Below, piece after piece: positions 50,025 to 59,706 of a DNA stretch of 64,000 nucleotides. Source of the DNA: CAYJLC01 sp044426345 (GTDB lineage Bacteria > Bacillota > Clostridia > Oscillospirales > Butyricicoccaceae); contig JAWXUP010000006.1 in NCBI GenBank assembly GCA_044426345.1, forward strand, positions 10,447 to 74,446. The letters run 5' to 3'. The position numbers and the translations under genes were made by a program. The notes beneath the pieces were generated by a model. It saw only the letters and a program-made list of their open reading frames with translations, did no database searches and had not been told where the DNA came from. The stretch's first letter is position 1; the number at the start of each line of letters is the position of its first letter.

Positions 50025-51089
50025 ATGCCAGCATACAAAGACGAGCGTTACAACACTTGGTACACTGCCTTTTATTATACAGATTGGCAAGGAAAACGAG
50101 TAAAAAAGATGAAAAGAGGTTTCAAAACTAAAAAAGAAGCTGATGAATGGTCAAGAAATTTCTTGATGGGACAGCAAGCCGATTTTAATATGAACTTCGA
50201 GGAGTTTGTGCAAATCTATTTTGAGGATATAACTCCAAGAATACGAGAAAATACGATAAATAATAAAAAAAACATTACAAAAAATCAAATATTGCCTTAT
50301 TTTGCTAAAAAAACAGTAAATAGTATAAAGGCAACAGATATAAGAAAGTGGCAAAATATAATTATGTCAAAAAATTATTCGCAAACTTATATGAAGTCAA
50401 TACATAACCAAATGTCAGCAATTTTTAATTTTGCAGTAAATTATTATGATTTAAAGAGTAATCCTTGTGCAAAAGCTGGTAGTATTGGCAAAAAACAAGC
50501 TGATGAGATGGATTTTTGGACAAAAGATGAGTTTTCGCAATTTATTGATGTGATGATGGATAAACATAAATCTTATATTGGCTTTAAAACTTTATTTTGG
50601 ACAGGTTTGAGAATTGGCGAATTGCTAGCTTTGACCGTTGAAGATATAAATTTTGATGAAAAAACATTAAGAGTATGCAAATCTTATCAAAGAATTAACC
50701 GAAAAGATGTAATTACAGAGCCGAAAACACCAAAAAGTAATAGAACTATATCAATACCAGATTTTCTAGTTGAAGATTTGAGAGATTACATAAAATGTAT
50801 GTATAGTCGAGAAGCTACAGATAGGTTATTCCCAATTTCTAAAAGTTATTTTCATTCCGAAATGAAACGTGGGTGCAAGCTTAGTGGGGTGAAAAAGATA
50901 CGCTTACATGATACTCGTCACAGTCATTGTGCAATGTTATTTGACATGAATATACCAATTTTGGAAGTTTCAGAGCGTTTAGGACACGAAAAAGTTGAAA
51001 CTACGCTAAATATTTATGCACATATTTATCCAAACAAACAAAAAGAATTGTCGAATAAATTAAATGAGATTTATGGGGAGAAATTTTAA
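50025..51089 (+). CDS. Tyrosine recombinase/integrase
   Basis: A 354-aa integrase. Residues about 1-60 are an AP2-like arm-binding domain, about 60-165 the SAM-like core-binding domain and 170-354 the catalytic domain. Catalytic residues: R in TGLRIGELLAL, HxxR in LHDTRHSHCAML, H in RLGHEKVET and the tyrosine nucleophile in LNIYAHIYP. It should cut at the GAGTGGGA cores. Confidence 0.95.
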   Translation: MPAYKDERYNTWYTAFYYTDWQGKRVKKMKRGFKTKKEADEWSRNFLMGQQADFNMNFEEFVQIYFEDITPRIRENTINNKKNITKNQILPYFAKKTVNSIKATDIRKWQNIIMSKNYSQTYMKSIHNQMSAIFNFAVNYYDLKSNPCAKAGSIGKKQADEMDFWTKDEFSQFIDVMMDKHKSYIGFKTLFWTGLRIGELLALTVEDINFDEKTLRVCKSYQRINRKDVITEPKTPKSNRTISIPDFLVEDLRDYIKCMYSREATDRLFPISKSYFHSEMKRGCKLSGVKKIRLHDTRHSHCAMLFDMNIPILEVSERLGHEKVETTLNIYAHIYPNKQKELSNKLNEIYGEKF

Positions 51090-51419
51090 ATGTCAGCTAA
51101 AAATATGGATAAAAAGAACCGATTTCGCAGTAAAACAATAGGTTTTCGTGTTTCTCCAGAAGAATGGGCGAGTTTTGAACAGGCTGTGGAACTTTCTGGA
51201 CTTACAAAACAAGATTATATGATAGCAAGGATTGAGCAAAGGGAAATCGTAGTACAAGGCAATCCACGAGTTTACAGAGCATTAAGAGAGGAATTAAAGG
51301 AGGTGATGCTGAAATTAGAAGAAATTAGCAAAAATCAATGTGAAAATATAGAAAGCGAGGTGTTAGATACGATAAAATTGATAAATTTAACTTTAAATGG
51401 ACTAAAAAATGAAAATTGA
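51090..51419 (+). CDS. RHH-type mobilization accessory protein (MobC-like)
   Basis: A 109-aa basic protein. RSKTIGFRVSPEEWASFEQAVELSGLTKQDYMIARI at residues about 13-48 resembles the ribbon-helix-helix domain of relaxosome accessory proteins. It starts the base after the integrase stop. It probably binds oriT with the relaxase encoded 2.5 kb downstream. Confidence 0.65.
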   Translation: MSAKNMDKKNRFRSKTIGFRVSPEEWASFEQAVELSGLTKQDYMIARIEQREIVVQGNPRVYRALREELKEVMLKLEEISKNQCENIESEVLDTIKLINLTLNGLKNEN

Positions 51420-51441
51420 ATAATTAAAGACGGAGAAAACT

Positions 51442-52968
51442 ATGGATAAAGAAATAAAAAAAGAGATTGCTCCTTTACCATCTGTTGACGCAGATGAGGA
51501 ACAATCTTCAAATATAATCAATGAAATTATACCAGAAAATGACGAAAAAAGCAACCATATTTTTAAGAAAATGGCTAAATTATTAGCGAAATATCCAGAT
51601 AAATACCCACAAAACGATATTGGTGCATCACGACTTTTCTATGCTTGTTACAGAAAAAAGGTGGTTTATGTGCTTGAAACTAAGTGCTGGTACATATATA
51701 ACGGCGAAATATGGCAAAAAGACGAGGGAAATCTTAAAATTATGGAGTTAATTAAAGAATTTGTACTTAATTATGTGAAAATTGCTTTAAACGCAGGATA
51801 TGATGAAGAAGATAAAAAAGAAAGTGGTATTGTAAAATTTGCAAACAAACTTTGTAGTAGGTCTAAGCGAGATGCGATAATTAAGGACGCAAGTTCGATT
51901 TTTCCTATGAGTTTTAGTAATTTTGACAGCAAAACTTATCTTTTTAATTGTAAAAATGGAACTTTCAACCTAAAAACTGGCGAATTGCAAGAACATTCGC
52001 CAGCTGACTACATAACAAAAATTGCAAATGTAAGCTATGATAAAAACGCAACTTGTGAACGTTGGGTGCAGTTTGTGAGTGAAATTATGCAAAATAACAA
52101 AGAAAATGAAGTGTTTTTACAAAAATGTTTCGGTTATGCGATGAGTGGCGACACAAATCTTGAATGTTTTTTCATTTTTTATGGAAGTACCACAAGAAAC
52201 GGAAAATCAACCACTTGCGAAACAATTTCCTACATCTTTGGAGATTACGCAACCAATGCTCAAGCAAAAACTGTTGCGAAAAACAACCGAGATGGCTCAT
52301 CAGCGACACCAGATATTGCACGTCTAAAAGGTGCTAGATTTGTGACGATGGCAGAACCAGAAAAAGGGCTTGAAATCGACGTTTCTTTGATAAAACAGCT
52401 AACTGGTGGTGACCGTTATACTGGTCGATTTTTGAATGAAAACCCTATTGAATTTACACCAGAATTTAAAATTTTTATCAATACAAATCATTTACCAAGA
52501 GTGAACGATGACACGATTTTTTCGAGTGAACGTGTGAAAATTCTACCTTTTGAACGTCATTTCAACCCAGAAGAACAAGATACTGGACTAAAACAACAGT
52601 TTAAAATGGAAAATATGGCGAGTGGTATCTTTAATTGGCTGATTGAGGGGTATAATTTGCTGAAAACTGATGGTTTAGACACTCCGAAAGCTGTAATTGA
52701 TGCAACTTTGGCTTATCGTGAGGAAAGCGACACGATGGGAATGTTTTTAAATGAAGTGACCCACGAAGTTATTGGAGCTAAGGTTTCAACTAAGATTTTA
52801 TATGATGAATATAAAGAATGGGCGAAAGATAATGGCTATCACGCACTAAATGTTAAGAATTTTATAGCAGAAATGCGAAAAAGATATACAATTGTTAGAA
52901 GTGGTAAGCGTGGAAATGAAATTCACGATGTTGATATAATTCCTAAAAATTTATCTTGGAATTTTTAA
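51442..52968 (+). CDS. D5/P4-type phage or plasmid primase-helicase
   Basis: A 508-aa SF3-type helicase with the D5 N-terminal region. The Walker A is GSTTRNGKST near residue 250; a Walker B-like block is RFVTMAEPEKG and sensor FKIFINTNHLPRVND. About 110 N-terminal residues precede D5_N and may carry little or no primase activity, because no primase zinc motif is seen. It is followed by iteron-like repeats, so it likely starts autonomous replication of the excised circle. Confidence 0.85.
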   Translation: MDKEIKKEIAPLPSVDADEEQSSNIINEIIPENDEKSNHIFKKMAKLLAKYPDKYPQNDIGASRLFYACYRKKVVYVLETKCWYIYNGEIWQKDEGNLKIMELIKEFVLNYVKIALNAGYDEEDKKESGIVKFANKLCSRSKRDAIIKDASSIFPMSFSNFDSKTYLFNCKNGTFNLKTGELQEHSPADYITKIANVSYDKNATCERWVQFVSEIMQNNKENEVFLQKCFGYAMSGDTNLECFFIFYGSTTRNGKSTTCETISYIFGDYATNAQAKTVAKNNRDGSSATPDIARLKGARFVTMAEPEKGLEIDVSLIKQLTGGDRYTGRFLNENPIEFTPEFKIFINTNHLPRVNDDTIFSSERVKILPFERHFNPEEQDTGLKQQFKMENMASGIFNWLIEGYNLLKTDGLDTPKAVIDATLAYREESDTMGMFLNEVTHEVIGAKVSTKILYDEYKEWAKDNGYHALNVKNFIAEMRKRYTIVRSGKRGNEIHDVDIIPKNLSWNF

Positions 52969-53029
52969 AGGTGTGATAGCAAGAAATTGAAAAATGATAA
53001 AAAATAAAAAAATTTTTGAGCAAAAACTA

Positions 53030-53170
53030 CGTATCATCGTATCACACGTATCACACTTGAGCTAAATCGTGATACGAGTGATACGTGATAGCAGGTTTTA
53101 GCCTCGGCGAAAAAAACACTTTTTTTGTTTGAGTAAAAATTAGGTATCACACCTATCACACCTATCATCA
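53030..53170. repeat. Iteron-like repeats, candidate replication origin
   Basis: CGTATCAC-type 9-11 bp units are tandem at 53030-53056, inverted units GTGATACGAGTGATACG occur at 53069-53091, and three TATCACAC-type units lie at 53144-53168. The two first blocks can fold on each other. Position directly after the D5 helicase gene and before the mobilization genes fits an origin recognised by that helicase. Confidence 0.6.
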
Positions 53171-53198
53171 AAAATAAAAAATTAGAAAGCGAATACAT

Positions 53199-53432
53199 AT
53201 GAAAAACATACAAATCAGCGAGGAGTTATTTTTCAAGCTAATCAAATTCCATCTTTTTAATGACTATGAAGATGCAAAATTTATTGAGCAAGAAATAGAA
53301 ACGAAAATCGAAAAAATGCTAAAACGAGATTATTATACAAAATATAAAACAGCTCTGACAGCAGAAGAACGAGAACAAGCACGTCAAAAATACCTTGATA
53401 ATATTGGTATGAAAGACAGTTTCAGATGGTAG
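53199..53432 (+). CDS. Small conserved mobile-element protein of unknown function
   Basis: A 77-aa charged helical protein (ISEELFFKLIKFHLFND, then a lysine/glutamate-rich middle and AEEREQARQKYLDNIGM). GAAAG upstream. Proteins of this type occur between the replication and mobilization genes of clostridial elements. No function is known to me. Confidence 0.65.
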   Translation: MKNIQISEELFFKLIKFHLFNDYEDAKFIEQEIETKIEKMLKRDYYTKYKTALTAEEREQARQKYLDNIGMKDSFRW

Positions 53433-53515
53433 ATTTTCTTCTAGTTACAGTTACAATAATGTGTCACATTATTGTAGTTTGGGGTTAAGGAGAATTAATA
53501 ATTAGGAGGAAAATT

Positions 53516-53803
53516 ATGAAAACAATTTTAGAACAAATCGAAGAAACAAAAGCGACTATTGAACAATGTGAAGTAAAATATTCACAACTATCACACCAAA
53601 AAGATAAACTCATCACACAGCATAATTCTATCGAACGCAAAAAACGTACACGTCGATTAATTGAAAAAGGTGCAATTTTAGAAAGTACAAAACTTAAAGA
53701 TTTATCAAGCGAGCAACTTAAAAATGTGCTGAACTTAATTTTAAATACTGAGCAAGCACAAAATATTTTAAACGAGATTGCAAAAGGTGAGGAGCGAGCC
53801 TAG
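53516..53803 (+). CDS. DUF3847-like coiled-coil protein
   Basis: A 95-aa mostly helical protein. KATIEQCEVKYSQLSHQKDKLITQ (residues about 13-36) is a coiled coil, followed by RKKRTRRLIEKGAILES, which matches the DUF3847 pattern seen beside MobA/MobL relaxases. AGGAGG RBS. It ends just before the putative oriT and may be a relaxosome partner. Confidence 0.7.
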   Translation: MKTILEQIEETKATIEQCEVKYSQLSHQKDKLITQHNSIERKKRTRRLIEKGAILESTKLKDLSSEQLKNVLNLILNTEQAQNILNEIAKGEERA

Positions 53804-53815
53804 TTCCCTTATTTA

Positions 53816-53876
53816 TAAGGGCGCACTTATACACCATCTTTGATGGTGCGTGCGTTCTGCGAAGCGTTAGGGGAAA
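53816..53876. other. Putative oriT with IncQ-like nick core
   Basis: AGGGCGCACTTA (53818-53829) is the exact reverse complement of TAAGTGCGCCCT, the nick-region core known from IncQ/RSF1010-type oriT. It is adjacent to an inverted repeat CACCATC-TTT-GATGGTG (53832-53848). It lies between the DUF3847 gene and the MobA/MobL relaxase, the expected place. Confidence 0.75.
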
Positions 53877-53920
53877 TCCCTAAGACCCTTTTTTAATACG
53901 TTAAGATAAGGAGGCGTGTT

Positions 53921-55372
53921 ATGGCAATATTTCATTGCTCAATTAAAATTGTAAGCCGTGGCAAAGGCAAGTCAGCAGTCGGTGCATCAGCTTACAGAAG
54001 TGGTACAAAAATGTTAAACGAGTATGACGGTATCACCCACGATTACACGAAAAAAGGTGGCATATTTTCATCAACAATTTTACTTCCAGAAAATGCTCCA
54101 AATAAATTTTTAGATAGGAATATTTTGTGGAATGAAGTTGAGAAAATAGAAAAATCTAAAAACTCACAACTAGCAAGAGAGATTGAAGTTTCAATTCCTA
54201 AAGAAATTCCAAGTGAACTTTGGCAAGGTTTAATGAACAAATATTGTCAGCAAAATTTTGTAGATAAAGGTATGATTGCAGATTTTTCGATACATAACAA
54301 TGATGAAAATAATCCCCACTGCCATATTTTACTGACAATGCGACCTTTAAATTTAGATGGAACTTTTGGTGCAAAATCAAAAAAAGAATATGTTTTAGAC
54401 GAGAATGGGCAAAAAATTAAACTCCCAAGTGGAAGTTATAAGTCTGTAAAAATTAGCACTGTTGATTGGAATGAGCAGAGCAAAGCTGAACTTTGGCGAG
54501 GTAATTGGAGCAATATTTGTAATAAATATCTTCAAGAGTTAGGAGTTGATGAAAAAATTGACCACCGAAGTTATGAACGTCAAGGAGTTGATAAAATTCC
54601 ATCAATCCATCTTGGAGTTAGTGCTTCACAAATGGAAAACAAGGGAATTAAGACCCAACGTGGTGAGTTAAACCGTCAAATTTTGCAAGATAATAAGGAG
54701 CTTAGAATTTTAAATGCGAGAATGACAAGGCTCAACATTTATAAAAATGAAGTTATGCGAAAACCTTTAGACACGGCTTTAAAACGTGAGAAACCGAGTG
54801 TTGTTGCAATGCTAAATTCAGTTTCCAAAACTCCAGCGAATACAAATTACCAGAAGAAAATGCGAACTAAGAATTTTGCGAAAGCTATATCATTTGTCAA
54901 CAAATATGGCATTGAAGAAATTGACGATTTTTACAAATCTATCAACGATATGAACCGAAGTTTTCACACTTTAAAAAGTGAAATCATAGCCGAAGAAAAA
55001 ATCAAAGCACAAGCTGTGGATAATTTGGACAGCTATAATTTATATAAAAAACTTCAGCCGATTTACAAGAAATATACAAAGCTTAATGTTCTAGCACAAC
55101 TTCCATTTAAACAAAAATATTCTAAAGAAATTGAGAAGTATAAGCAACTTGATGTTTATTTTAAAGATTATTATAGCAAAAATGGTAAGATTAGTCGCAA
55201 AACTTTTGAGAAAGCCGTTGACAATTGCGATAGAAATGTTAAATCTTTAAACTGGCGAATGGTATTGTTTAAAGATGAGATTGCTATTGCTGAGATTGTG
55301 AAAAGGCAGTTTGAGGAGATGTGTAAGGGCGAGGAGGTTGTATTAAGCAAAGATAGGAATAATGAAAGATAA
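53921..55372 (+). CDS. MobA/MobL family relaxase
   Basis: A 483-aa HUH relaxase that nicks oriT and pilots DNA into a recipient. N-terminal IFHCSIKIVSRGKGKSAVGASAYRSG is the MobA/MobL signature; the metal site is in NPHCHILLTMRPL (about 125-140). The long helical C-terminus (300-483) has no recognised primase or helicase domain. AAGGAGG RBS. Transfer would need a conjugation apparatus from elsewhere. Confidence 0.92.
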   Translation: MAIFHCSIKIVSRGKGKSAVGASAYRSGTKMLNEYDGITHDYTKKGGIFSSTILLPENAPNKFLDRNILWNEVEKIEKSKNSQLAREIEVSIPKEIPSELWQGLMNKYCQQNFVDKGMIADFSIHNNDENNPHCHILLTMRPLNLDGTFGAKSKKEYVLDENGQKIKLPSGSYKSVKISTVDWNEQSKAELWRGNWSNICNKYLQELGVDEKIDHRSYERQGVDKIPSIHLGVSASQMENKGIKTQRGELNRQILQDNKELRILNARMTRLNIYKNEVMRKPLDTALKREKPSVVAMLNSVSKTPANTNYQKKMRTKNFAKAISFVNKYGIEEIDDFYKSINDMNRSFHTLKSEIIAEEKIKAQAVDNLDSYNLYKKLQPIYKKYTKLNVLAQLPFKQKYSKEIEKYKQLDVYFKDYYSKNGKISRKTFEKAVDNCDRNVKSLNWRMVLFKDEIAIAEIVKRQFEEMCKGEEVVLSKDRNNER

Positions 55373-55410
55373 GATAGTTTTATCTTATTTATATAATAAA
55401 ACACATTATA

Positions 55411-55454
55411 TGGATGCTAAAATTATTTATTTTATTTAAAATTAGCATCCATTA
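55411..55454 (+). terminator. Hairpin after the relaxase gene
   Basis: ATGGATGCTAA pairs with TTAGCATCCAT across an AT-rich loop. No strong T run, so it may be a terminator or a border between mobilization genes and defence cargo. Confidence 0.5.
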
Positions 55455-55593
55455 TTACGTTGTAATAGTTCTTTTTATTTCCTTGATAGGAATAAAAGTT
55501 CAAAAATAATGAAAAAAACTACTTGATATATGTTATGATATGTGTTATTATGTATCATATAGTATAAAATTTAGTTGCATAAGGAGAGTTGAA

Positions 55594-57729
55594 ATGGCAA
55601 CAATTACAGCAACACAAATAGCTAATAAATTAGACATTTCACGTTCGTATTTGTATCATTTGAAGAAAAATGGTGCTTTTGAGCTTGAAAAAAAAGATGG
55701 AAAACCAATTTGGACTGAAGATGTAGTCAATAAACTTAAAATATATTTAGATAATAGAAAACCAGATGAAATTATAGAAGTTCCAACTTATAAAACAACT
55801 AAAATAAATAATCGAAGATACTTAGGGAATAAATATAAATTATTAGATTTTATTAAAGATATAGTTAATGAGAAATGTGAAAATATTAATACAATAGCAG
55901 ATATATTTTCTGGAACTGGAGCAGTAGCTTCGGCTTTTTTAGATAAAAAAATAATAACAAATGACTTAATGTATAGTAATTATATTTGTCATATTGCTTG
56001 GTTTAGCAACGAAGAATACTCTAAAGATAAAATTGTTGAATATATTAATTGCTATAATGCCTTAGATGTTGATGAAGGAAATTATATGACATATAACTTT
56101 GCTGATACATTTTTTAGTTATAAAGATTGCTCAAAAATAGGTTATATCCGTGAAGATATAGAAAAAGCTTTTAATGATAAATTAATCAATAATAGAGAGA
56201 GAGCATTACTTATAACGTCGTTGTTATATGCAATGGACAAAATAGCAAATACTTGTGGGCATTATGATGCTTATAGAAGAAATGCTGAGTTTACTAAAAA
56301 TATAGAACTTTCAGTGCCACAACCAAGTAAGGTAAATGAAAATAATTGTTGTTACAATAAAGATGCAAATGAATTAGTTAAAGAAATAGAGGTTGATTTA
56401 GTTTATATAGACCCACCTTATAATTCAAGACAATATTGTGATGCGTATCACGTTTTAGAGAATGTAGCTAAATGGGAAAAACCAGAAGTGTTTGGAGTAG
56501 CTCGAAAAATGGACAGAAAATCTTTGAAAAGTAATTACTGCACAACTAAAGCAACCAAGGCTTTTGAAGATTTAATTGAGAATATAAAGGCGAAATATAT
56601 AGTTTTATCATATAATAATATGGCAGAAAAAGGAAATGATAGGTCAAATGCTAAAATATCTGATGAAGATATTATGCGTATTTTAAATAAAAAGGGAGAA
56701 GTTGAGGTGTTTTCTTCAAGTTATAAAGCATTTACGACTGGAAAATCTAATATATCAGAAAATGAAGAAAGATTGTTTGTGTGCAAATGTTACGATAATA
56801 AAAAAGAGTTAGTATCATCACCTCTTAATTATATAGGTGGAAAATTCAAACTATTACCTCAAATATTACCGTTGTTTCCTAAAGATATAACAACATTTGT
56901 AGATTTATTTTCAGGTGGTTGTAACGTAGGTATAAATGTAAATGCAAATAATGTAATTTTTAATGATTTACAACAACATTTACTATATTTATTTAATACT
57001 TTTAAAAATTTGGACAAAGAAACAACATTTGAAATAATTGAGGGATATATCGAACAATATAATCTCTCGAAAACCTCTGAAAATGGATATGACTTTTATA
57101 ATTGTGAAAGTGGAAAAGGATTAGGGGATTATAATAAGAATAAGTTCTTGGAATTAAGAAAAGCATTTAATGAAAAATCGAATCATCAAGACTATGGATA
57201 TTATGTAATGTTATATGTTATGATAGTGTATTCATTTAATAACCAAATTAGATTTAATAGCAAAGGTGAATTTAATTTACCAGTCGGTAAGCGAGATTTT
57301 AATTCAAAAATGCAAATAAAATTATCTAAATTTATAGATAGATTAAAAAGTGGCGATTACACATTTATATGTAGTGATTTTGCTGATATTAACATTGAAA
57401 AATATGATAAAAATAGTTTTATATATGCTGACCCTCCATATTTAATTACTTGTGCAACTTATAATGAACAAGGTGGTTGGAATGAAGAAAGGGAAGAACA
57501 ATTATTAAAATATTTAGATGATATTCACAAAAAAGGATATAGATTTGCATTATCTAATGTTCTTGAAAGCAAAGGTAAAAAAAATGTTATACTAATGAAA
57601 TGGTTAGAAAAAAATAATGATAAGTATAAAATTATAGATTTAAATTTTAGTTATTCAAATTCAAATTATCAAACAAAAGATAAGACTAATTCATCAAGAG
57701 AAGTATTGATAATAAATTATAATATTTAG
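55594..57729 (+). CDS. Fused double Dam-type (D12) adenine-N6 methyltransferase with N-terminal HTH
   Basis: A 711-aa fusion. Residues 1-55 are a helix-turn-helix (ATQIANKLDISRSYLYHLKKNG), possibly for self-control. The first methyltransferase has IADIFSGTGA (about 103) and catalytic DPPYNSRQY (about 273). The second has FVDLFSGGCNVGI (about 437) and DPPYLITC (about 611). Two different D12 domains in one chain are typical of M.FokI-like enzymes that protect both strands of an asymmetric site. ATG 55594 has AAGGAGAG; the longer frame to 55540 is rejected. Partner endonuclease lies 12 bp downstream. Confidence 0.88.
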   Translation: MATITATQIANKLDISRSYLYHLKKNGAFELEKKDGKPIWTEDVVNKLKIYLDNRKPDEIIEVPTYKTTKINNRRYLGNKYKLLDFIKDIVNEKCENINTIADIFSGTGAVASAFLDKKIITNDLMYSNYICHIAWFSNEEYSKDKIVEYINCYNALDVDEGNYMTYNFADTFFSYKDCSKIGYIREDIEKAFNDKLINNRERALLITSLLYAMDKIANTCGHYDAYRRNAEFTKNIELSVPQPSKVNENNCCYNKDANELVKEIEVDLVYIDPPYNSRQYCDAYHVLENVAKWEKPEVFGVARKMDRKSLKSNYCTTKATKAFEDLIENIKAKYIVLSYNNMAEKGNDRSNAKISDEDIMRILNKKGEVEVFSSSYKAFTTGKSNISENEERLFVCKCYDNKKELVSSPLNYIGGKFKLLPQILPLFPKDITTFVDLFSGGCNVGINVNANNVIFNDLQQHLLYLFNTFKNLDKETTFEIIEGYIEQYNLSKTSENGYDFYNCESGKGLGDYNKNKFLELRKAFNEKSNHQDYGYYVMLYVMIVYSFNNQIRFNSKGEFNLPVGKRDFNSKMQIKLSKFIDRLKSGDYTFICSDFADINIEKYDKNSFIYADPPYLITCATYNEQGGWNEEREEQLLKYLDDIHKKGYRFALSNVLESKGKKNVILMKWLEKNNDKYKIIDLNFSYSNSNYQTKDKTNSSREVLIINYNI

Positions 57730-57741
57730 TAAGGAGATAAT

Positions 57742-59703
57742 ATGGCAAGTAAATTTCCGTATAAGAGTTATTGTTGGAGTGTTGGAACAACCAGTTATCG
57801 AACAGAGCATTTTAATTTAAGTATAGAAAAACAAGTAATATATATGAATGAGTTTAAAAATTTACCTCAAAATCAAAATAAAACTTGGAAAGCTTTGCAA
57901 AGCGATTATTATTACTTTTTAAAAGATAAGAATTTCTTAACAGGTGATGCAAATAGACCAGATAAAGATGCAAGAGAAAAGACATCTGGTCTAGTAGACA
58001 TTGGACTTTTAGATGATAATAGAGATTTGACAGAAGTTGGCGAGGCTTTGTTTAAATTATGTAGCAATAATGATTTTGATAGTAATAATTTTCTTGAAAT
58101 AGCAAAAGATAGCTTTATATATCTTAAACAACTTTTGAAAACTTACAATAACGTAGATGGAAATATAGTTCGCCCTTTTGTTGTATTTGCATATTTACAA
58201 TCTAAATTGGGGTATTTAACTAATGATGAGTTTAAATATTTACTTCCGTTGTGTATAAATTTAGAAACAACATTACTTATAGAAAATGAAATTAAATCTA
58301 ATAGACAAGGCATTAACAATACAGATAAAATGCTTGAAAATATTATTATGTCTATGTCTAACTATAAATCAGCATATAAATATTTCTTATCAAATGAGGT
58401 AACAGAAGAATTGATATGCGAAATAGGAATGAATAGAAAAAGTAAAGATTATGATAAGTGTTATTTTTCATTTTTTAATGAGTTGAAGCAAGTTATTATT
58501 GATAAAAAAGATGATTTAGTACCACTTTATGAAACTGTTAAGAAAATAAGTGGAAAGTCTAAAAATTTTTGGAGTACATATTTATTTAAAAGTTTTAATC
58601 GTGGTGGAATTAAAAAGAATGGTAGAAATTACTTAAATACTAACGATTTAACTAAAATAAGTACAGAAATCGAGTTTAAAGAAGTATTTTTCAAGATTTT
58701 ACACTTATTTAAAATGAAAAGTACTCTTTCAGATTATATGGATTTAAACAGAAGATATTTTAAAATAACAGAAACGGTTTTATTTGCTGATAGTAAAGTA
58801 GAATTTGATATTATGCCAAAATGTTATTTTGAAAATATTGCTGATAAATTATTAAGTATAGCATTTACTCAAAGCATAAATTTATTTGAAGATGCACCAA
58901 TAGAAGAAATTTCGCCTATATTTAAAGTAGATATAATAAAACTGTATGAAAAATTAGGTATAACAATAGGAAAACCAATAAAAACAGCGACAGAAGCTAA
59001 ACTAGCAGTTAAAGATGAAAGATATGCGAGATTCAATAAACTTATTGATGATAAATTTACAAACGAGCAATTAATAACATTATTAGATAAATTTGAAGTC
59101 CGTGACGATGCATATTTGCGTAGTTACATAACAGATAATGCAAACCCTCCAACGATGTTTGAATATATATTAGGCATAGCTTGGTATAAAATTAGTGACA
59201 GACAAGGCGATATATTAGATTATATGAATTTATCATTAGAAGCAGATTTATTACCTAAAACTCACGCAGGTGGTGGCGAAGCAGATATCGTATATTTATA
59301 TGAAAAAACTAAAAGTTATCCTAAACATACATTGCTTATTGAAGCAACTTTAGCTGAAAATACTGGACAAAGAGTGCTTGAAATGGAGTCTGTTTCAAGA
59401 CATATCGGAGAATATCGCCTTAAAAATAAAGAAAAAGAAGCTTATTGTGTGTTTATATCAACAAAATTAGCAATAAATCTAATAGGTGATTTTAGAGCAA
59501 GAAAAAATATGGAGTATTTTAGTTCAAATGGCGAAGATTTTATTGACGGAACAAAGATATTACCACTCAAAACAGAAGAATTAAAGACAATTTTAAGAAG
59601 TAATAAGACATATAGCGACCTTTATCCAATATTTGAACAAGCCTATCAATCTAATGTTGGTGTTAGGGATTGGTATGATGAGGAGATTGTGGGGAGGATA
59701 TAA
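57742..59703 (+). CDS. AlwI-like type IIS restriction endonuclease
   Basis: A 653-aa protein beginning SYCWSVGTTSYRTEHFNLSIEKQ, which resembles the start of AlwI-family endonucleases. The candidate nuclease motif is GGGEADIVYLY (about 508-518) followed by LLIEATL (about 530-536), i.e. D...E-x-T. The central 400 residues are helical and should read the DNA site. AlwI relatives cut outside an asymmetric site (AlwI itself at GGATC), fitting the double methyltransferase. The exact site here cannot be read from sequence. Confidence 0.75.
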   Translation: MASKFPYKSYCWSVGTTSYRTEHFNLSIEKQVIYMNEFKNLPQNQNKTWKALQSDYYYFLKDKNFLTGDANRPDKDAREKTSGLVDIGLLDDNRDLTEVGEALFKLCSNNDFDSNNFLEIAKDSFIYLKQLLKTYNNVDGNIVRPFVVFAYLQSKLGYLTNDEFKYLLPLCINLETTLLIENEIKSNRQGINNTDKMLENIIMSMSNYKSAYKYFLSNEVTEELICEIGMNRKSKDYDKCYFSFFNELKQVIIDKKDDLVPLYETVKKISGKSKNFWSTYLFKSFNRGGIKKNGRNYLNTNDLTKISTEIEFKEVFFKILHLFKMKSTLSDYMDLNRRYFKITETVLFADSKVEFDIMPKCYFENIADKLLSIAFTQSINLFEDAPIEEISPIFKVDIIKLYEKLGITIGKPIKTATEAKLAVKDERYARFNKLIDDKFTNEQLITLLDKFEVRDDAYLRSYITDNANPPTMFEYILGIAWYKISDRQGDILDYMNLSLEADLLPKTHAGGGEADIVYLYEKTKSYPKHTLLIEATLAENTGQRVLEMESVSRHIGEYRLKNKEKEAYCVFISTKLAINLIGDFRARKNMEYFSSNGEDFIDGTKILPLKTEELKTILRSNKTYSDLYPIFEQAYQSNVGVRDWYDEEIVGRI

Positions 59704-59706
59704 TGT

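Noticed and set aside
53030..53170. CRISPR array
   Set aside because: The units are only 7-11 bp, of variable spacing and both orientations, with no spacers and no cas genes.
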